A stretch of 64,000 nt of DNA from Solilutibacter silvestris (GCF_002895945.1 NZ_NPZB01000002.1:558001-622000), one strand, 5' to 3'. Shown: positions 43,686 through 53,518, numbered from the stretch's first letter. Program-made: numbers and translations. Notes: generated from the sequence alone by a model not told the origin.

Positions 43686-44735
43686 TCACGCGGCCAGCAA
43701 TCCTTCCGGCAATTGCATGGTCAGGCAGTGCAGGCTGCCGTTCTGCCAGATGATCGATCGGCAATCCACCTGCACGATCTCGCGACCCGGAAACGCCTGC
43801 GCCAACACTTCGGCGGCGCGTGCATCGGCGACGTCGCCATAACTCGGCATCAACACCGCGCCATTGACGATCAGGAAGTTGGCATAGCTCGCGGCGAGAC
43901 GGCGTTGCTGTCCGTCGCCATCGGTGTCGAGGATCGGCTGCGCCCACGGCAGCGGAAACAAGCGATACGGCTTGCCATCGCGAGTGCGCAACGCGGCGAT
44001 CTCGTCCGCCATCGCCTTCAGTCCGGCATAGTGCGAATCGCTTGCGTCGTCGCAGGCCTGGAACACGATGGCGTCATCCGGCGCGAAGCGCGCCAGCGTA
44101 TCGATGTGGGCGTCGGTGTCGTCGCCTTCCAGCTGGCCATGATCGAGCCACAGCACGCGATCCTGATGCAGCCAGCCGGACAGTTTCGCCGTGAGTTCCT
44201 CGCGGCTTGCGTCGGGATGGCGCAGGCGCAGGCATTCCCAGGTCGTCAGCAGCGTGCCGGCGCCGTCGGTTTCGATCGCGCCGCCTTCCAGCGCGAACGG
44301 GATTTCATCGCGGATCGCATGCGCGAACAACCGTTGCGAATCGAGTTCGCGTACCAGCCGATCGTCGGCGCTGGCCTCGAACTTGCCGCCCCAGCCGGTG
44401 AAGCGGAAATCGAGCAGGGTGAAGCGTTCGCCGTCGCGCAAAGTGATCGGGCCGCTATCCCGCAGCCAGGTGTCGTCGTAATGCGCGGTGACGAAATGCA
44501 CGCGCGCCATGTCGATGCGGTTGCTGCGCAGGCGCGCCTCGGCATAGGCCTCGACATCGTCGTCGCCGACGATCACCAGCGCCGGCTGGAAGCGGGTAAT
44601 CGCTGCGACCAGCTTGATGTAGGTGTCCTCGACTTCCGCGAGGCGTGGCGCCCAGTCGGTGTCGGCGGTCGGCCACGCAATCAGGATCGCCGATTGGGAC
44701 TCCCATTCGGCGGGGAAACGCACTGCATTCGTCAT
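43686..44735 (-). CDS. aguA: Agmatine deiminase
   Basis: 349 aa, a guanidino-group-modifying enzyme (PPAD family). It begins RFPAEWESQSAILIAWP and has TAHYDDTWLRDSGPI, LEGGAIETDGAGTLLTT, VLWLDHGQLEGDDTDAHIDTLARF and the C-terminal active-site cysteine in NGSLHCLTMQLP. It makes N-carbamoylputrescine from agmatine; with aguB it forms the arginine decarboxylase route to putrescine. The ATG at 44735 gives the standard N-terminus; a TTG three codons upstream is less likely. Confidence 0.95.
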   Translation of the reverse strand: MTNAVRFPAEWESQSAILIAWPTADTDWAPRLAEVEDTYIKLVAAITRFQPALVIVGDDDVEAYAEARLRSNRIDMARVHFVTAHYDDTWLRDSGPITLRDGERFTLLDFRFTGWGGKFEASADDRLVRELDSQRLFAHAIRDEIPFALEGGAIETDGAGTLLTTWECLRLRHPDASREELTAKLSGWLHQDRVLWLDHGQLEGDDTDAHIDTLARFAPDDAIVFQACDDASDSHYAGLKAMADEIAALRTRDGKPYRLFPLPWAQPILDTDGDGQQRRLAASYANFLIVNGAVLMPSYGDVADARAAEVLAQAFPGREIVQVDCRSIIWQNGSLHCLTMQLPEGLLAA

Positions 44736-44740
44736 AATGG

Positions 44741-45079
44741 TCAACGCACGGCGGGTTTGGGACCGACTTCGTCCGCGCTGGCCTTGTTCACCACCACGTC
44801 GAGCACGCGCTCGCGTTGGAAATACACGGTGAACTGCGGATACACCCAGCGGTTGATGGTCGGCCAGTCGCGTTTCTGGCCGCCGCGCGGATCCAGTTTC
44901 GATTGCGGCGCGCCGAAGCGCTGTTGCACCTGCGCCATGGTCTGGCCGCGCGCGGGATGCGCGATCGACGCTTCCTGCTTCACGCGATCGACCAGCAAGG
45001 TGTCGCCACCGCGGGCATGGGCGACGGGGGCGAGGACGATGAACGAAACGGCGACGGCGGCGAGAACGATCTGGCGCAT
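44741..45079 (-). CDS. Hypothetical exported protein, 112 aa
   Basis: Signal peptide MRQIVLAAVAVSFIVLAPVAHARG, then a short domain with GQTMAQVQQRFGAPQSKLDPRGGQKRDWPTINRWVYPQFTVYFQRERVLDVVVNK. The MxxVxxRFGxP ... ITRWxYPxFTVYFE-type pattern resembles the small SmpA/OmlA-like (BamE-like) fold of envelope proteins that are often annotated as hypothetical in Xanthomonadaceae. It ends five bases before the aguA start and may share its transcript, though a functional link is not evident. Confidence 0.75.
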   Translation of the reverse strand: MRQIVLAAVAVSFIVLAPVAHARGGDTLLVDRVKQEASIAHPARGQTMAQVQQRFGAPQSKLDPRGGQKRDWPTINRWVYPQFTVYFQRERVLDVVVNKASADEVGPKPAVR

Positions 45080-45159
45080 CGGGGGATTCCGGGTCGGGGG
45101 GATGAACTGGATTCTAGCGACGGCCACTGCCGCAATGGCAAGCGGCAGCGCGCAAACAA

Positions 45160-45185
45160 AAAGGCCGCCCCGAGGAGCGGCCTTT
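45160..45185 (-). terminator. Terminator of rpmJ
   Basis: AAAGGCCGC (45160-45168) and GCGGCCTTT (45177-45185) with an 8-nt loop; on the minus strand the stem runs into TTTTTG. It lies 26 bases after the rpmJ stop. Confidence 0.8.
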
Positions 45186-45211
45186 CATGCCGGCACGTAG
45201 CCGGACACGGA

Positions 45212-45337
45212 TCAGCGCTGGCGCGCCTTGAACCGTGGGTTGGACTTGCAAATCACGAAGACCTTGCCGCGACGGCGGACGACCTTGCAGTCGCGGTGAC
45301 GGGCCTTCGCCGACTTCAGTGAGGACAGAACCTTCAT
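45212..45337 (-). CDS. rpmJ: 50S ribosomal protein L36 (non-zinc type)
   Basis: 41 aa beginning [20 protein letters not shown] and ending NPRFKARQR. It has only two cysteines and lacks the four-residue CCHC zinc set of classical L36, so it is the zinc-independent ('C-minus', ykgO-like) type that Xanthomonadaceae use. It stands alone outside the S10/spc/alpha operons, flanked by its own promoter and terminator. Confidence 0.95.
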   Translation of the reverse strand: MKVLSSLKSAKARHRDCKVVRRRGKVFVICKSNPRFKARQR

Positions 45338-45371
45338 GACACGTAACTCGGCTGGATTGAAACAGCCCAAC

Positions 45372-45401
45372 ATTCTAGCGGACGGGTTTGCGTTCGGTCA
45401 A
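45372..45401 (-). promoter_or_regulatory. Promoter upstream of rpmJ
   Basis: Minus-strand TTGACC (45396-45401) and TAGAAT (45372-45377) with an 18-bp spacer, a good sigma-70 match, about 35 bases before the rpmJ ATG. It lies in the 137-bp divergent space between rpmJ and cmk. Confidence 0.55.
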
Positions 45402-45474
45402 GTCGGGAAACGGATGATCCAAGGCGGCTGCGCCGGCATGGCATCATGCATCGTCCAGGCTGCCCATTTTCCCC

Positions 45475-46176
45475 ATGTCTTCGCACACTGTCGTGCCGGT
45501 TCTCACCATCGATGGGCCCTCCGGCTCCGGCAAGGGCACCATCAGCCGCAATGTCGCGCTGCATCTGGGCTGGCACTACCTCGATTCCGGCGCTCTTTAT
45601 CGCGCCACCGGGCTGGCCGCGGCCTGGGAATCCATTGATCTCTCGGATGAGGACGCCGTGGCCGATTGCGCCCGTCGCGCCAGCATCCGCTTCCAGCCGA
45701 TGCCTTTGACCGAGAGCGGTGCCGATGGCGGCGAGCCGCGGGTGATCGTCAACGGGGTGGATGCCACCGACGACCTGCGCACCGAAACCGCGGGCGGGGC
45801 GGCCTCGGCGATCGCCGCGCTGCCGGCGGTGCGGGCTGCTTTGGTCGATCTGCAGAAGAGCTTCCGCCGACTCCCGGGGCTGGTCGCCGATGGCCGCGAC
45901 ATGGGCACGGTGATCTTCCCCGATGCCAGTCCCAAGGTGTTCCTGACCGCCAGCGCCGATGAACGGGCGCGCAGGCGCTATAAGCAGTTGAAGGATAAGG
46001 GCGTTTCCGTTACACTGAACGGTCTGCTGGGCGAGATTCTCGCCCGTGACGAGCGTGACGCCAACCGGGCGGTCGCGCCGCTGGTACCCGCTGCGGATGC
46101 TGTCGTCATCGACACCACCGGATTGGGCATCGAAGCGGTGGTGCGACGCGTGCTGGATCTGCTTCCCGCGCGTTGA
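45475..46176 (+). CDS. cmk: Cytidylate kinase
   Basis: 233 aa. It phosphorylates CMP and dCMP with ATP. P-loop GPSGSGKGT (14-22), the CMP-binding NMP region with an insert typical of type I kinases, [13 protein letters not shown] and the lid [10 protein letters not shown]. Followed by rpsA after 159 bp, the same order as in E. coli (cmk-rpsA-ihfB). Confidence 0.97.
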   Translation: MSSHTVVPVLTIDGPSGSGKGTISRNVALHLGWHYLDSGALYRATGLAAAWESIDLSDEDAVADCARRASIRFQPMPLTESGADGGEPRVIVNGVDATDDLRTETAGGAASAIAALPAVRAALVDLQKSFRRLPGLVADGRDMGTVIFPDASPKVFLTASADERARRRYKQLKDKGVSVTLNGLLGEILARDERDANRAVAPLVPAADAVVIDTTGLGIEAVVRRVLDLLPAR

Positions 46177-46335
46177 TGGCTGTCTTCCCGACCAGCAGAA
46201 CCAACTCCGCCGATCCTCGGCGGTTCATCCACCACCACCTTTTCCGGCCAAAGGGCAATCCCGCCCGCGCCGACAACGGGTGGGCCCGACGCAATCGTGA
46301 ACGCGTCGCGGCCCGGACATCAACCAGAGATCAAC

Positions 46336-48021
46336 ATGACTGAATCATTTGCCGAGCTGTTCGAACAGAGCCAGACCAACCTTGCCAAGCTGAAGCCAGG
46401 CGCCATCGTCAAGGGCATCGTCGTCGACGTGCGCAACGACGTTGTGGTGATCAACGCCGGCCTCAAGTCCGAGGGCATCGTCCCGATCGAACAGTTCCGC
46501 AACGACGCCGGTGAAATCGACGTCGCCATCGGCGACGAAGTGAAGGTGGCGCTCGACTCCATCGAGAATGGCTTCGGCGAAACCGTGCTGTCGCGCGAGA
46601 AGGCCAAGCGTTCCATGGTGTGGGACGAACTGGAGGAAGCGTTGCAGAACGACGCCACCATCGTCGGCCGCATCAATGGCAAGGTGAAGGGCGGTTTCAC
46701 CGTCGACATCAAGGACGTCCGCGCATTCCTGCCGGGTTCGTTGGTGGATGTGCGCCCGGTGCGCGATCCCAACTACCTGGAAGGCAAGGAACTCGAGTTC
46801 AAGCTGATCAAGCTCGATCGCAAGCGCAACAACGTGGTCGTCTCCCGCCGTGCGGTGGTCGAGAACGAGCATTCGGAAGAGCGCGAGCAGTTGCTCGAGA
46901 AGCTGGTCGAAGGCGCCAAGCTGAAGGGCGTCGTCAAGAACCTCACCGACTACGGCGCATTCGTCGACCTCGGTGGCATCGATGGCCTGCTGCACATCAC
47001 CGACATGGCCTGGAAGCGCGTGCGCCATCCGTCCGAAGTGGTGGAAGTCGGCCAGGAACTCGACGTCCGCGTGCTCAAGTACGACCGCGAGCGCAACCGC
47101 GTGTCGCTGGGCCTCAAGCAGCTGGGCGAGGATCCGTGGGACAACGTCGCCCGTCGTTATCCGCCGAACACCCGCGCCTTCGGCAAGGTCTCGAACGTCA
47201 CCGAATACGGCGCGTTCGTCGAGATCGAGCCGGGCGTCGAAGGCCTGGTCCACGTCTCCGAAATGGATTGGACCAACAAGAACGTCAATCCGTCCAAGGT
47301 CGTGCAGGTCGGTGACGAAGTGCAGGTGATGGTGCTCGACGTCGATGAAGAGCGTCGCCGCATCTCGCTGGGCATGAAGCAGGTCAGTTCCAATCCGTGG
47401 GAAACCTTCGCGGCGATCCACAAGAAGAACGACAAGGTCTCGGGCCAGATCAAGTCGATCACCGACTTCGGCGTGTTCATCGGCCTGGACGGCGGCATCG
47501 ACGGCCTGATCCACCTCTCCGACATCAGCTGGAGCTCCACCGGCGAAGACCTCGCCCGCAACTTCAAGAAGGGCGACACCCTGGAAGCGGTGGTGCTGGC
47601 GGTCGATCCGGAGCGCGAGCGCATCTCGCTGGGCATCAAGCAGATGGAACAGGACCCGATGGGTGGTTACGTGGCCACCAACAGCCGCGGCTCCATCGTC
47701 AAGGGCGTGGTGAAGGAAGTCGACGCCAAGGGCGCGATCATCGAGCTGGCCGACGGCGTGGAAGGCTACCTGGCCGCCCGCGACATCGCCGCCGAGCGCG
47801 TGGACGACGCCTCGCAGAAGCTCAAGGTCGGCGATGAAGTCGAAGCCAAGATCATCGGCAACGATCGCAAGAGCCGCCAGATGCAGTTGTCGATCAAGGC
47901 CAAGGATCAGGACGAGATGCACGAGACCCTGGCCGAGTACAACCGGTCGACGAGCGATGCGGCGAGCGGCACCACCCAGTTGGGCGCGCTGTTGCGCGAA
48001 CAGCTCGGACGTTCCGAGTAA
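46336..48021 (+). CDS. rpsA: 30S ribosomal protein S1
   Basis: 561 aa with six S1 RNA-binding repeats, as in E. coli (557 aa). Repeats begin near residues 21, 107, 190 ([25 protein letters not shown]), 275 ([26 protein letters not shown]), 360 ([26 protein letters not shown]) and 450. It recruits mRNA with structured or weak leaders. The 159-bp leader contains a hairpin CCGCCGA-TCC-TCGGCGG near 46208-46224, and S1 represses its own translation in E. coli through its leader. Start ATG 46336 ([12 protein letters not shown]). Confidence 0.98.
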   Translation: MTESFAELFEQSQTNLAKLKPGAIVKGIVVDVRNDVVVINAGLKSEGIVPIEQFRNDAGEIDVAIGDEVKVALDSIENGFGETVLSREKAKRSMVWDELEEALQNDATIVGRINGKVKGGFTVDIKDVRAFLPGSLVDVRPVRDPNYLEGKELEFKLIKLDRKRNNVVVSRRAVVENEHSEEREQLLEKLVEGAKLKGVVKNLTDYGAFVDLGGIDGLLHITDMAWKRVRHPSEVVEVGQELDVRVLKYDRERNRVSLGLKQLGEDPWDNVARRYPPNTRAFGKVSNVTEYGAFVEIEPGVEGLVHVSEMDWTNKNVNPSKVVQVGDEVQVMVLDVDEERRRISLGMKQVSSNPWETFAAIHKKNDKVSGQIKSITDFGVFIGLDGGIDGLIHLSDISWSSTGEDLARNFKKGDTLEAVVLAVDPERERISLGIKQMEQDPMGGYVATNSRGSIVKGVVKEVDAKGAIIELADGVEGYLAARDIAAERVDDASQKLKVGDEVEAKIIGNDRKSRQMQLSIKAKDQDEMHETLAEYNRSTSDAASGTTQLGALLREQLGRSE

Positions 48022-48042
48022 GAAGCAACTTCAGGGATGACG

Positions 48043-48067
48043 CGGGCCGGCGCATGTCGCCGGCCCG
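48043..48067 (+). terminator. Strong hairpin between rpsA and ihfB
   Basis: Perfect 10-bp GC-rich inverted repeat CGGGCCGGCG/CGCCGGCCCG with a CATGT loop, 22 bases after the rpsA stop. The following TGGTTCTTG is only moderately T-rich, so it may act as a partial terminator or a processing/protection signal that sets the rpsA:ihfB ratio. Confidence 0.5.
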
Positions 48068-48117
48068 TGGTTCTTGCGGCGGGGGCCGCATCGTCATTGG
48101 ATAGGGAAAAGTGGGGG

Positions 48118-48420
48118 ATGACGAAGTCCGAACTGATCGAAATCCTGGCGAGCCAGCAGCCGCATCTGAAAGAGGATGACGTCGAGCTGGGTGTGCGCCT
48201 GATGCTCGACCTGATGGCGTCGTCGTTGGCGACGCACGAGCGGATCGAGATCCGCGGCTTTGGCAGTTTTTCCGTGCATTACCGTCCGCCGCGGACTGGA
48301 CGCAATCCGCGTACCGGCGAAGCGGTGGAACTTCCGGCGCGCCATGTGCCGCATTTCCGTCCCGGCAAGGAACTGCGCGAGCGTGTCAGCGCGGTGGAAC
48401 CGAAGCCGGAAGAAGATTGA
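48118..48420 (+). CDS. ihfB: Integration host factor beta subunit
   Basis: 100 aa DNA-bending protein of the HU/IHF family ([33 protein letters not shown]). The DNA-binding arm is [49 protein letters not shown]. It pairs with IhfA to bend DNA in replication, recombination and transcription. Tyrosine-integrase elements such as the one at 4014-13989 often depend on IHF. The ATG at 48118 with GGGGGA upstream is the family start. Confidence 0.97.
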   Translation: MTKSELIEILASQQPHLKEDDVELGVRLMLDLMASSLATHERIEIRGFGSFSVHYRPPRTGRNPRTGEAVELPARHVPHFRPGKELRERVSAVEPKPEED

Positions 48421-48491
48421 TTCATCGCGGCGATCGGCCGTGATGCGTGGGGCTGGGTTAGAGTGACCCGTCCCGTTTGCATGGGAACACC

Positions 48492-49676
48492 ATGTTCGAA
48501 TTCCTGGATGAATGGCTGTGGGTCGCGATCTTCGTGCCAGTGGCGGCGGTGGTCGGCTGGATCCTTGGTCGGCGTGGTGGCGCACGGCTGCATGACAGCC
48601 AGGTCAGCCGTCTCTCCACCACCTATTTCCGCGGCTTGAACTACCTGTTGACAGAACAGGCGGACAAGGCGATCGAGCTGTTCCTGCATGTCGCCGAACT
48701 CGACAAGGACACCTTCGAGACGCAGGTGGCGATCGGCCACCTGTTCCGTCGTCGCGGCGAAGTCGATCGCGCCATCCGCATGCACCAGGGCCTGGTGGAA
48801 CGCAAGGATCTCAGCGACCAGCAACGCGTCCAGGCGCTGCTCGCGCTGGGCGAGGATTACATGCGCTCGGGCCTGCTCGATCGCGCCGAAACCGTGTTCA
48901 CCGAACTGGCGGCGCTCGACCAGCGTGCACCGCTCGCACTCAAGCACCTGATCGGCATCTACCAGTCGGAACGCGACTGGGGCAAGGCGATCGAGAACGC
49001 GCAACGCTACGAAACCGTCACCGGCGAGCCGATGGGCAAACTGATCGCGCAGTTCGAGTGCGAGTTGGCCGAGCGTCATCGCTCGGCGGGCGATGCCAGT
49101 GCGGCCCTGCAGGCGGTGACCCGCGCCTACGAGGCGGATCCCACCTGCTGTCGTGCCGGGATGATCGAAGGGCGCATCGCCAGTGAACGCGGCGATGATG
49201 CCGCTGCCATCCGGGCGTGGGAACGTGCAGCGCGCCACGATCCCGATTTCCTCCCGGTCATCCTGCCGCCGTTGCTGGAAAACTACGAACGCACGGGCGA
49301 TGTGCCGGGTGCGCGCGGCTTCCTCGGCGAGATGAGCGAACACTATCGCGGCGTGGCGCCGGTACTGGCACTGACGCGACTGGTCGAACGCGAGGATGGC
49401 ATCGCCGCAGCGCGCGACTATCTGGCGCAGCAGTTGCGCGATCGTCCGTCGGTGCGCGGCGAAGCGGCGCTGATCGACCTGACACTCGCCGATGATGCAG
49501 CCGACAACGAGGCGACGCTGCACAGCCTGCGCCAGATCACCGACCAGCTGCTGGTGCGCAACCCCAGCTACCGCTGCACCCGTTGCGGTTTCGGCGCGCG
49601 CTCGCATCATTGGCAATGCCCGAGCTGCAAGGAGTGGGCGACGGTGAAACCCCTGCTCAACTACGCCGTGGTCTGA
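48492..49676 (+). CDS. lapB: Lipopolysaccharide assembly protein LapB (YciM)
   Basis: 394 aa. An N-terminal membrane anchor (WLWVAIFVPVAAVVGWILGRRGG, about 8-30) is followed by tetratricopeptide repeats (about 65-350) and a C-terminal rubredoxin-like metal site CTRCG ... WQCPSCK. LapB controls LpxC turnover with FtsH and so balances LPS and phospholipid synthesis. The ATG at 48492 is preferred over an upstream TTG. Shares one base with the next gene (TGATG). Conserved Xanthomonadaceae order ihfB-lapB-WecA-like gene. Confidence 0.95.
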   Translation: MFEFLDEWLWVAIFVPVAAVVGWILGRRGGARLHDSQVSRLSTTYFRGLNYLLTEQADKAIELFLHVAELDKDTFETQVAIGHLFRRRGEVDRAIRMHQGLVERKDLSDQQRVQALLALGEDYMRSGLLDRAETVFTELAALDQRAPLALKHLIGIYQSERDWGKAIENAQRYETVTGEPMGKLIAQFECELAERHRSAGDASAALQAVTRAYEADPTCCRAGMIEGRIASERGDDAAAIRAWERAARHDPDFLPVILPPLLENYERTGDVPGARGFLGEMSEHYRGVAPVLALTRLVEREDGIAAARDYLAQQLRDRPSVRGEAALIDLTLADDAADNEATLHSLRQITDQLLVRNPSYRCTRCGFGARSHHWQCPSCKEWATVKPLLNYAVV

Positions 49677-50674
49677 TGCCGCCGTTCGGTTGGCTGCTGT
49701 GCCTGATCGCCGCGCTGGCTGGAACCGGCTGGGCGCTGCGTTACGCGCACCGCGCGCAAGTGTTCGATCATCCGGAAGAACGCAGCAATCACGCGCAACC
49801 GACGCCGCGTGGCGGCGGCATCGCGATGGTCGCGGTAATGGCCGGTGTTTTGATGTGGCTGGCATCTGTGCGTCCCAGCGATCGCCTGGTCTTGCTGGCG
49901 ATGCTGGGCGGGTTGCTGCTGGTCGCCGGGATCGGCTGGCTCGACGACCATCGACCGCTGTCGGCACGCCTGCGCCTTGCGGTGCATGTACTCGCGGCGG
50001 TGTTGGTGGCCATCGCTGCAGCGTGTTCCGGTTGGCCGGCATGGAGCTTGGTGCTGGCGCTGGTGGCGATCCCGGTGCTGGTCAATATCTGGAACTTCAT
50101 GGACGGCACCAATGGCATCGCCGCGACCCAGGCGATGGTGTGGGGATTTGCGTTACTGCTGTGGACGCCGGTCGCACTGGCGGGAAACGTCGGTTTGGCG
50201 CTGGCGATGGCCTGCCTCGGCTTCCTGCCGTTCAATTTCCCGCGGGCGCGCATCTTCATGGGCGATGTCGGCAGCGGCGCGTTGGGATTCCTGATCGCAG
50301 GCAGTGGCCTGTTGCTGGCGCGGGAGCAGGGGGCTCCCGCGCTGGGTTGCCTGTGCGTGCTGGCGCCGTTCCTGGTCGATGCCGGCCTGACTCTGCTGCG
50401 GCGAATATGGCGGCGCGAACGCTGGTGGCAGGCCCATTCACAACATGCATACCAGCGGTTGGCGCGCATCTGGGGATCGCATGCGAAAGTGAACGGGATC
50501 TATCTGATGCTGGCCAGTGTTGGAGCGATTCTGGGCTGGGCGTTAAGATTCCGGGAAACCACCGTCACGATTTCGTTGATATTGCTGTGGTATATCGGAA
50601 TGGCAGCGCTTTGGGGAAGCGTTCAGTACGGCAGGCAATTTTCAAAGGGAGTGGGTTTTGACAGCGTTGCGTGA
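49676..50674 (+). CDS. Undecaprenyl-phosphate sugar-1-phosphate transferase (WecA/MraY-like)
   Basis: 332 aa polytopic inner-membrane enzyme. It has about ten hydrophobic segments and the family catalytic motifs: DHPEERSNHAQPTPRGGGIA, GWLDDHRPLSARLRL with the DDxx pair near 90, NIWNFMDGTNGIAATQA and ARIFMGDVGSGALGFLIAGSG. These match polyprenyl-phosphate N-acetylhexosamine-1-phosphate transferases that start O-antigen or other glycan synthesis. The sugar is not certain. Starts in the lapB stop codon and overlaps the next gene by 17 bp. Confidence 0.88.
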   Translation: MPPFGWLLCLIAALAGTGWALRYAHRAQVFDHPEERSNHAQPTPRGGGIAMVAVMAGVLMWLASVRPSDRLVLLAMLGGLLLVAGIGWLDDHRPLSARLRLAVHVLAAVLVAIAAACSGWPAWSLVLALVAIPVLVNIWNFMDGTNGIAATQAMVWGFALLLWTPVALAGNVGLALAMACLGFLPFNFPRARIFMGDVGSGALGFLIAGSGLLLAREQGAPALGCLCVLAPFLVDAGLTLLRRIWRRERWWQAHSQHAYQRLARIWGSHAKVNGIYLMLASVGAILGWALRFRETTVTISLILLWYIGMAALWGSVQYGRQFSKGVGFDSVA

Positions 50675-52574
50675 TCGGCTGAATGCATGGTTGCCGAGGG
50701 GAATGATCGTTGCCCACGATCTCGCGATCGTGTGGCTGACCTGGGTCGGACTGCACCTGATCCGTTACGGCATGCCGTCCTCCGGGCCAATGCCTTCCGG
50801 CGCGGGATTCTGGTCGACGGAAACCACGCTCGTCGTGCTGGCGCAGGGACTGGTGTTCTGGCAGGTCGGTCTCTATCGCGGCCTGTGGCGCTTCGCCAGC
50901 ACCCCGGATCTGTGGAACATTCTGAAAGCTGCGGTGGCCGGAATCGTGGTCATCACCGTTGCCCTGTTCGTCTACAACCGCCTGGTCGGGGTGCCACGCA
51001 GCGTCCTCGTCCTCTATCCCTTTGTCCTGGCCGGCCTGCTCGGTGCGCCGCGCCTGATCTACCGTGCGTGGAAGGACGCCGGCGAGCAGCGGCAATTGTC
51101 CGCGACCGCCACCCGCGTCCTCATCCTCGGTGCCGGGCGTGCCGGCGAGCAACTGGTCCGCGACCTGCGCCGCACCAGCGCCTACCATCCGGTCGGTTTT
51201 CTTGACGATTCCCCGCAACTGCGCGGCGGCAAGCTGCATGGCATCCCGGTGCTTGGCACCATCAACCAGGCCGCCGACATCGCCCGCAAGACCGCGGCGC
51301 GCCTGCTGATCATCGCCGTGCCCTCGCTGGATGCGACCTCGATGCAGCGGATCATCACCGTCTGCGAGCGCAGCGGGTTGCCGTTCCGCATGGTGCCGCG
51401 CCTGAAGGACGTGCTGGAAGGGCGCGCGCTGCCGGGCCAGCTGAAAGAAGTGGACATCGATGACCTGCTCGGCCGCGAACCGGTGGTGTCCGACTGGCGC
51501 GCGATCCGCGAATGGCTGGGCGCGCGTTCGGTGCTGGTGACTGGCGCCGGCGGCTCGATCGGCTCGGAACTGTGCCGCCAGTGCGCACGCCAAGGGGCCA
51601 AGCGCATCACCTTGCTGGAATTCGACGAATTGTCGCTGATGCGCATCCACGCCGAGTTGCAGCGCGATTTCAATTCGATCGAACTGATCCAGATCCTCGG
51701 CGATTGCGGCGATCCCGCTGTGGCGCGTCGCGCGCTCGAATTGTCGGACGCCGACGCGGTGTTCCATGCCGCCGCCTACAAGCAGGTGCCGGTCCTGGAA
51801 TCGCAGTTGCGCGAGGCCATCCGCAACAATGCCTTGGCCACGCAGACGATGGCCGCAGCCAGCGCCGAGGCCGGCGCCAGTACTTTCATCCTCATTTCCA
51901 CCGACAAGGCGGTCGATCCGGTGAACGTGCTGGGCGCCAGCAAGCGTCTCGCCGAAATGCTGTGCCAAGGGTTTGCCGAAAGTTCACGCACCCACTACAT
52001 CACCGTGCGCTTCGGCAATGTGCTCGATTCCGCCGGCAGCGTGGTGCCGTTGTTCCGCGACCAGATCAATAGCGGTGGCCCGGTCACCGTCACCGATCCC
52101 CAGGTCACGCGCTATTTCATGACGATTCCGGAAGCCTGCCTGCTGATCCTGCAGGCCGGGGCGATCGGTTCGCACGAAGCCATCTACACGCTGGACATGG
52201 GCAGCCCGGTGGCGATCCGCCAGCTCGCCGAGCAGATGATCCGCCTCGCCGGCAAGCAGCCCGGGCGCGACATCGCCATCGTCTATACCGGGTTGCGGCC
52301 CGGCGAGAAATTGCACGAAACGCTGTTCCATTCCGAGGAGCAGTACCGCATGACCGCGCATCCCAAGATCCTGCAAGGCACCGCGCGTCCGGTGGATGCG
52401 GCGATGCTGGAACAACGCAGCGCCGCCATCCGCAAGGCCTGCGAAGCCTACGATCTCGACACCCTGATCCAACTGCTGCGCGACACCGTGCCCGAGTTCG
52501 CGCCCGAAGCCGCCGATGGCGACGCCGACAACGCAGTCGTGGTGAAATTCCCTTCCCGCGCCAGTCGCCGCTGA
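50658..52574 (+). CDS. Nucleotide-sugar dehydratase/epimerase, FlaA1/WbpM/CapD family
   Basis: 638 aa from a TTG start. Four N-terminal membrane segments (about 10-120), a first Rossmann domain (VLILGAGRAGEQLVRDLRR, about 150), and a second SDR domain starting VLVTGAGGSIGSELCRQCARQ (about 292). The catalytic region is LISTDKAVDPVNVLGASKRLAEML with K429. Where classical SDRs have Tyr and WbpM/FlaA1 have Met, this protein has Leu425. Such enzymes make UDP-4-keto-6-deoxy-HexNAc for QuiNAc, FucNAc or bacillosamine. Neighbouring WecA-like and galU genes support surface polysaccharide synthesis. Confidence 0.88.
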   Translation: MTALRDRLNAWLPRGMIVAHDLAIVWLTWVGLHLIRYGMPSSGPMPSGAGFWSTETTLVVLAQGLVFWQVGLYRGLWRFASTPDLWNILKAAVAGIVVITVALFVYNRLVGVPRSVLVLYPFVLAGLLGAPRLIYRAWKDAGEQRQLSATATRVLILGAGRAGEQLVRDLRRTSAYHPVGFLDDSPQLRGGKLHGIPVLGTINQAADIARKTAARLLIIAVPSLDATSMQRIITVCERSGLPFRMVPRLKDVLEGRALPGQLKEVDIDDLLGREPVVSDWRAIREWLGARSVLVTGAGGSIGSELCRQCARQGAKRITLLEFDELSLMRIHAELQRDFNSIELIQILGDCGDPAVARRALELSDADAVFHAAAYKQVPVLESQLREAIRNNALATQTMAAASAEAGASTFILISTDKAVDPVNVLGASKRLAEMLCQGFAESSRTHYITVRFGNVLDSAGSVVPLFRDQINSGGPVTVTDPQVTRYFMTIPEACLLILQAGAIGSHEAIYTLDMGSPVAIRQLAEQMIRLAGKQPGRDIAIVYTGLRPGEKLHETLFHSEEQYRMTAHPKILQGTARPVDAAMLEQRSAAIRKACEAYDLDTLIQLLRDTVPEFAPEAADGDADNAVVVKFPSRASRR

Positions 52575-52586
52575 ACGATACAACGC

Positions 52587-53477
52587 ATGCGCATCCGTAC
52601 CGCCGTGTTCCCGGTCGCCGGCCTTGGCACCCGCTTCCTGCCCGCGACCAAGACCGTTCCCAAGGAAATGCTGCCGATCGTCGACCGCCCGCTGATCCAG
52701 TACGCGGTGGATGAAGCGGTCGAAGCCGGCTGCGACACCCTGGTATTCGTCACCAATCGCTACAAGCACTCGGTCGCCGATTATTTCGACAAGGCCTACG
52801 AGCTCGAGCAGAAGCTGGAGAAGGCCGGCAAGCACGAGCAGCTCGAACTGATCCGCAACGTGCTGCCGCCACACGTGCGCGCGGTGTTCGTCACCCAGGC
52901 CGAAGCGCTGGGGTTGGGCCATGCAGTGCTGTGCGCGAAACCCGTGGTCGGCGACGCGCCGTTCGCGGTGTTGTTGCCGGACGATTTGATCTGGAGTCGC
53001 GGGCCGGGCGCATTGCGGCAAATGGCCGATCACGCTGAAGCGAGCGGTTCCAGCGTGATCGCGGTGCAGGATGTCGCGCGCGATCAAACCGGAAGCTACG
53101 GCATCGTCGATGCCCCGGCGTTTTCCGGGCGGGCCGGGCGCATCGATGCCATCGTCGAGAAACCGGAACCGGCGGATGCGCCGAGCACGCTCGCGGTGGT
53201 CGGTCGCTACATCCTCAATCCGCGCATCTTCGATTTGCTGGAAAGCACGCAAAGCGGCGCCGGCGGCGAGATCCAGCTCACCGATGCCATCGCGCGACTG
53301 TTGCCGGAGCAGGAAGTCGACGCCTTCCGTTTCCACGGCACGCGTTTCGACTGCGGCACCCATCTCGGCTTGATCGAAGCCACCGTGCGTTACGCGCTCG
53401 ACCACAAGATCCTGAGCGCGCCGGCGGCGCAGATGATGCAGGATGCGCTGGACGAAATGGGCGTGATCGAGACTTGA
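52587..53477 (+). CDS. galU: UTP-glucose-1-phosphate uridylyltransferase
   Basis: 296 aa. It makes UDP-glucose for LPS, xanthan-like exopolysaccharide and osmoprotectant glucans. The nucleotide-binding signature PVAGLGTRFLPATKTVPKEMLPIVDRPLIQYAVDEA lies at about 9-45, with GLGHAVLCAK, LLPDDLI, VEKPEPADAPSTLAVVGRYIL and GGEIQLTDAIARL downstream. Twelve bases after the FlaA1-like gene and likely co-transcribed. Confidence 0.97.
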   Translation: MRIRTAVFPVAGLGTRFLPATKTVPKEMLPIVDRPLIQYAVDEAVEAGCDTLVFVTNRYKHSVADYFDKAYELEQKLEKAGKHEQLELIRNVLPPHVRAVFVTQAEALGLGHAVLCAKPVVGDAPFAVLLPDDLIWSRGPGALRQMADHAEASGSSVIAVQDVARDQTGSYGIVDAPAFSGRAGRIDAIVEKPEPADAPSTLAVVGRYILNPRIFDLLESTQSGAGGEIQLTDAIARLLPEQEVDAFRFHGTRFDCGTHLGLIEATVRYALDHKILSAPAAQMMQDALDEMGVIET

Positions 53478-53518
53478 GGCAATCTGCCCATGCAGTAGTG
53501 GAAAGGGGAGTTACCGTG

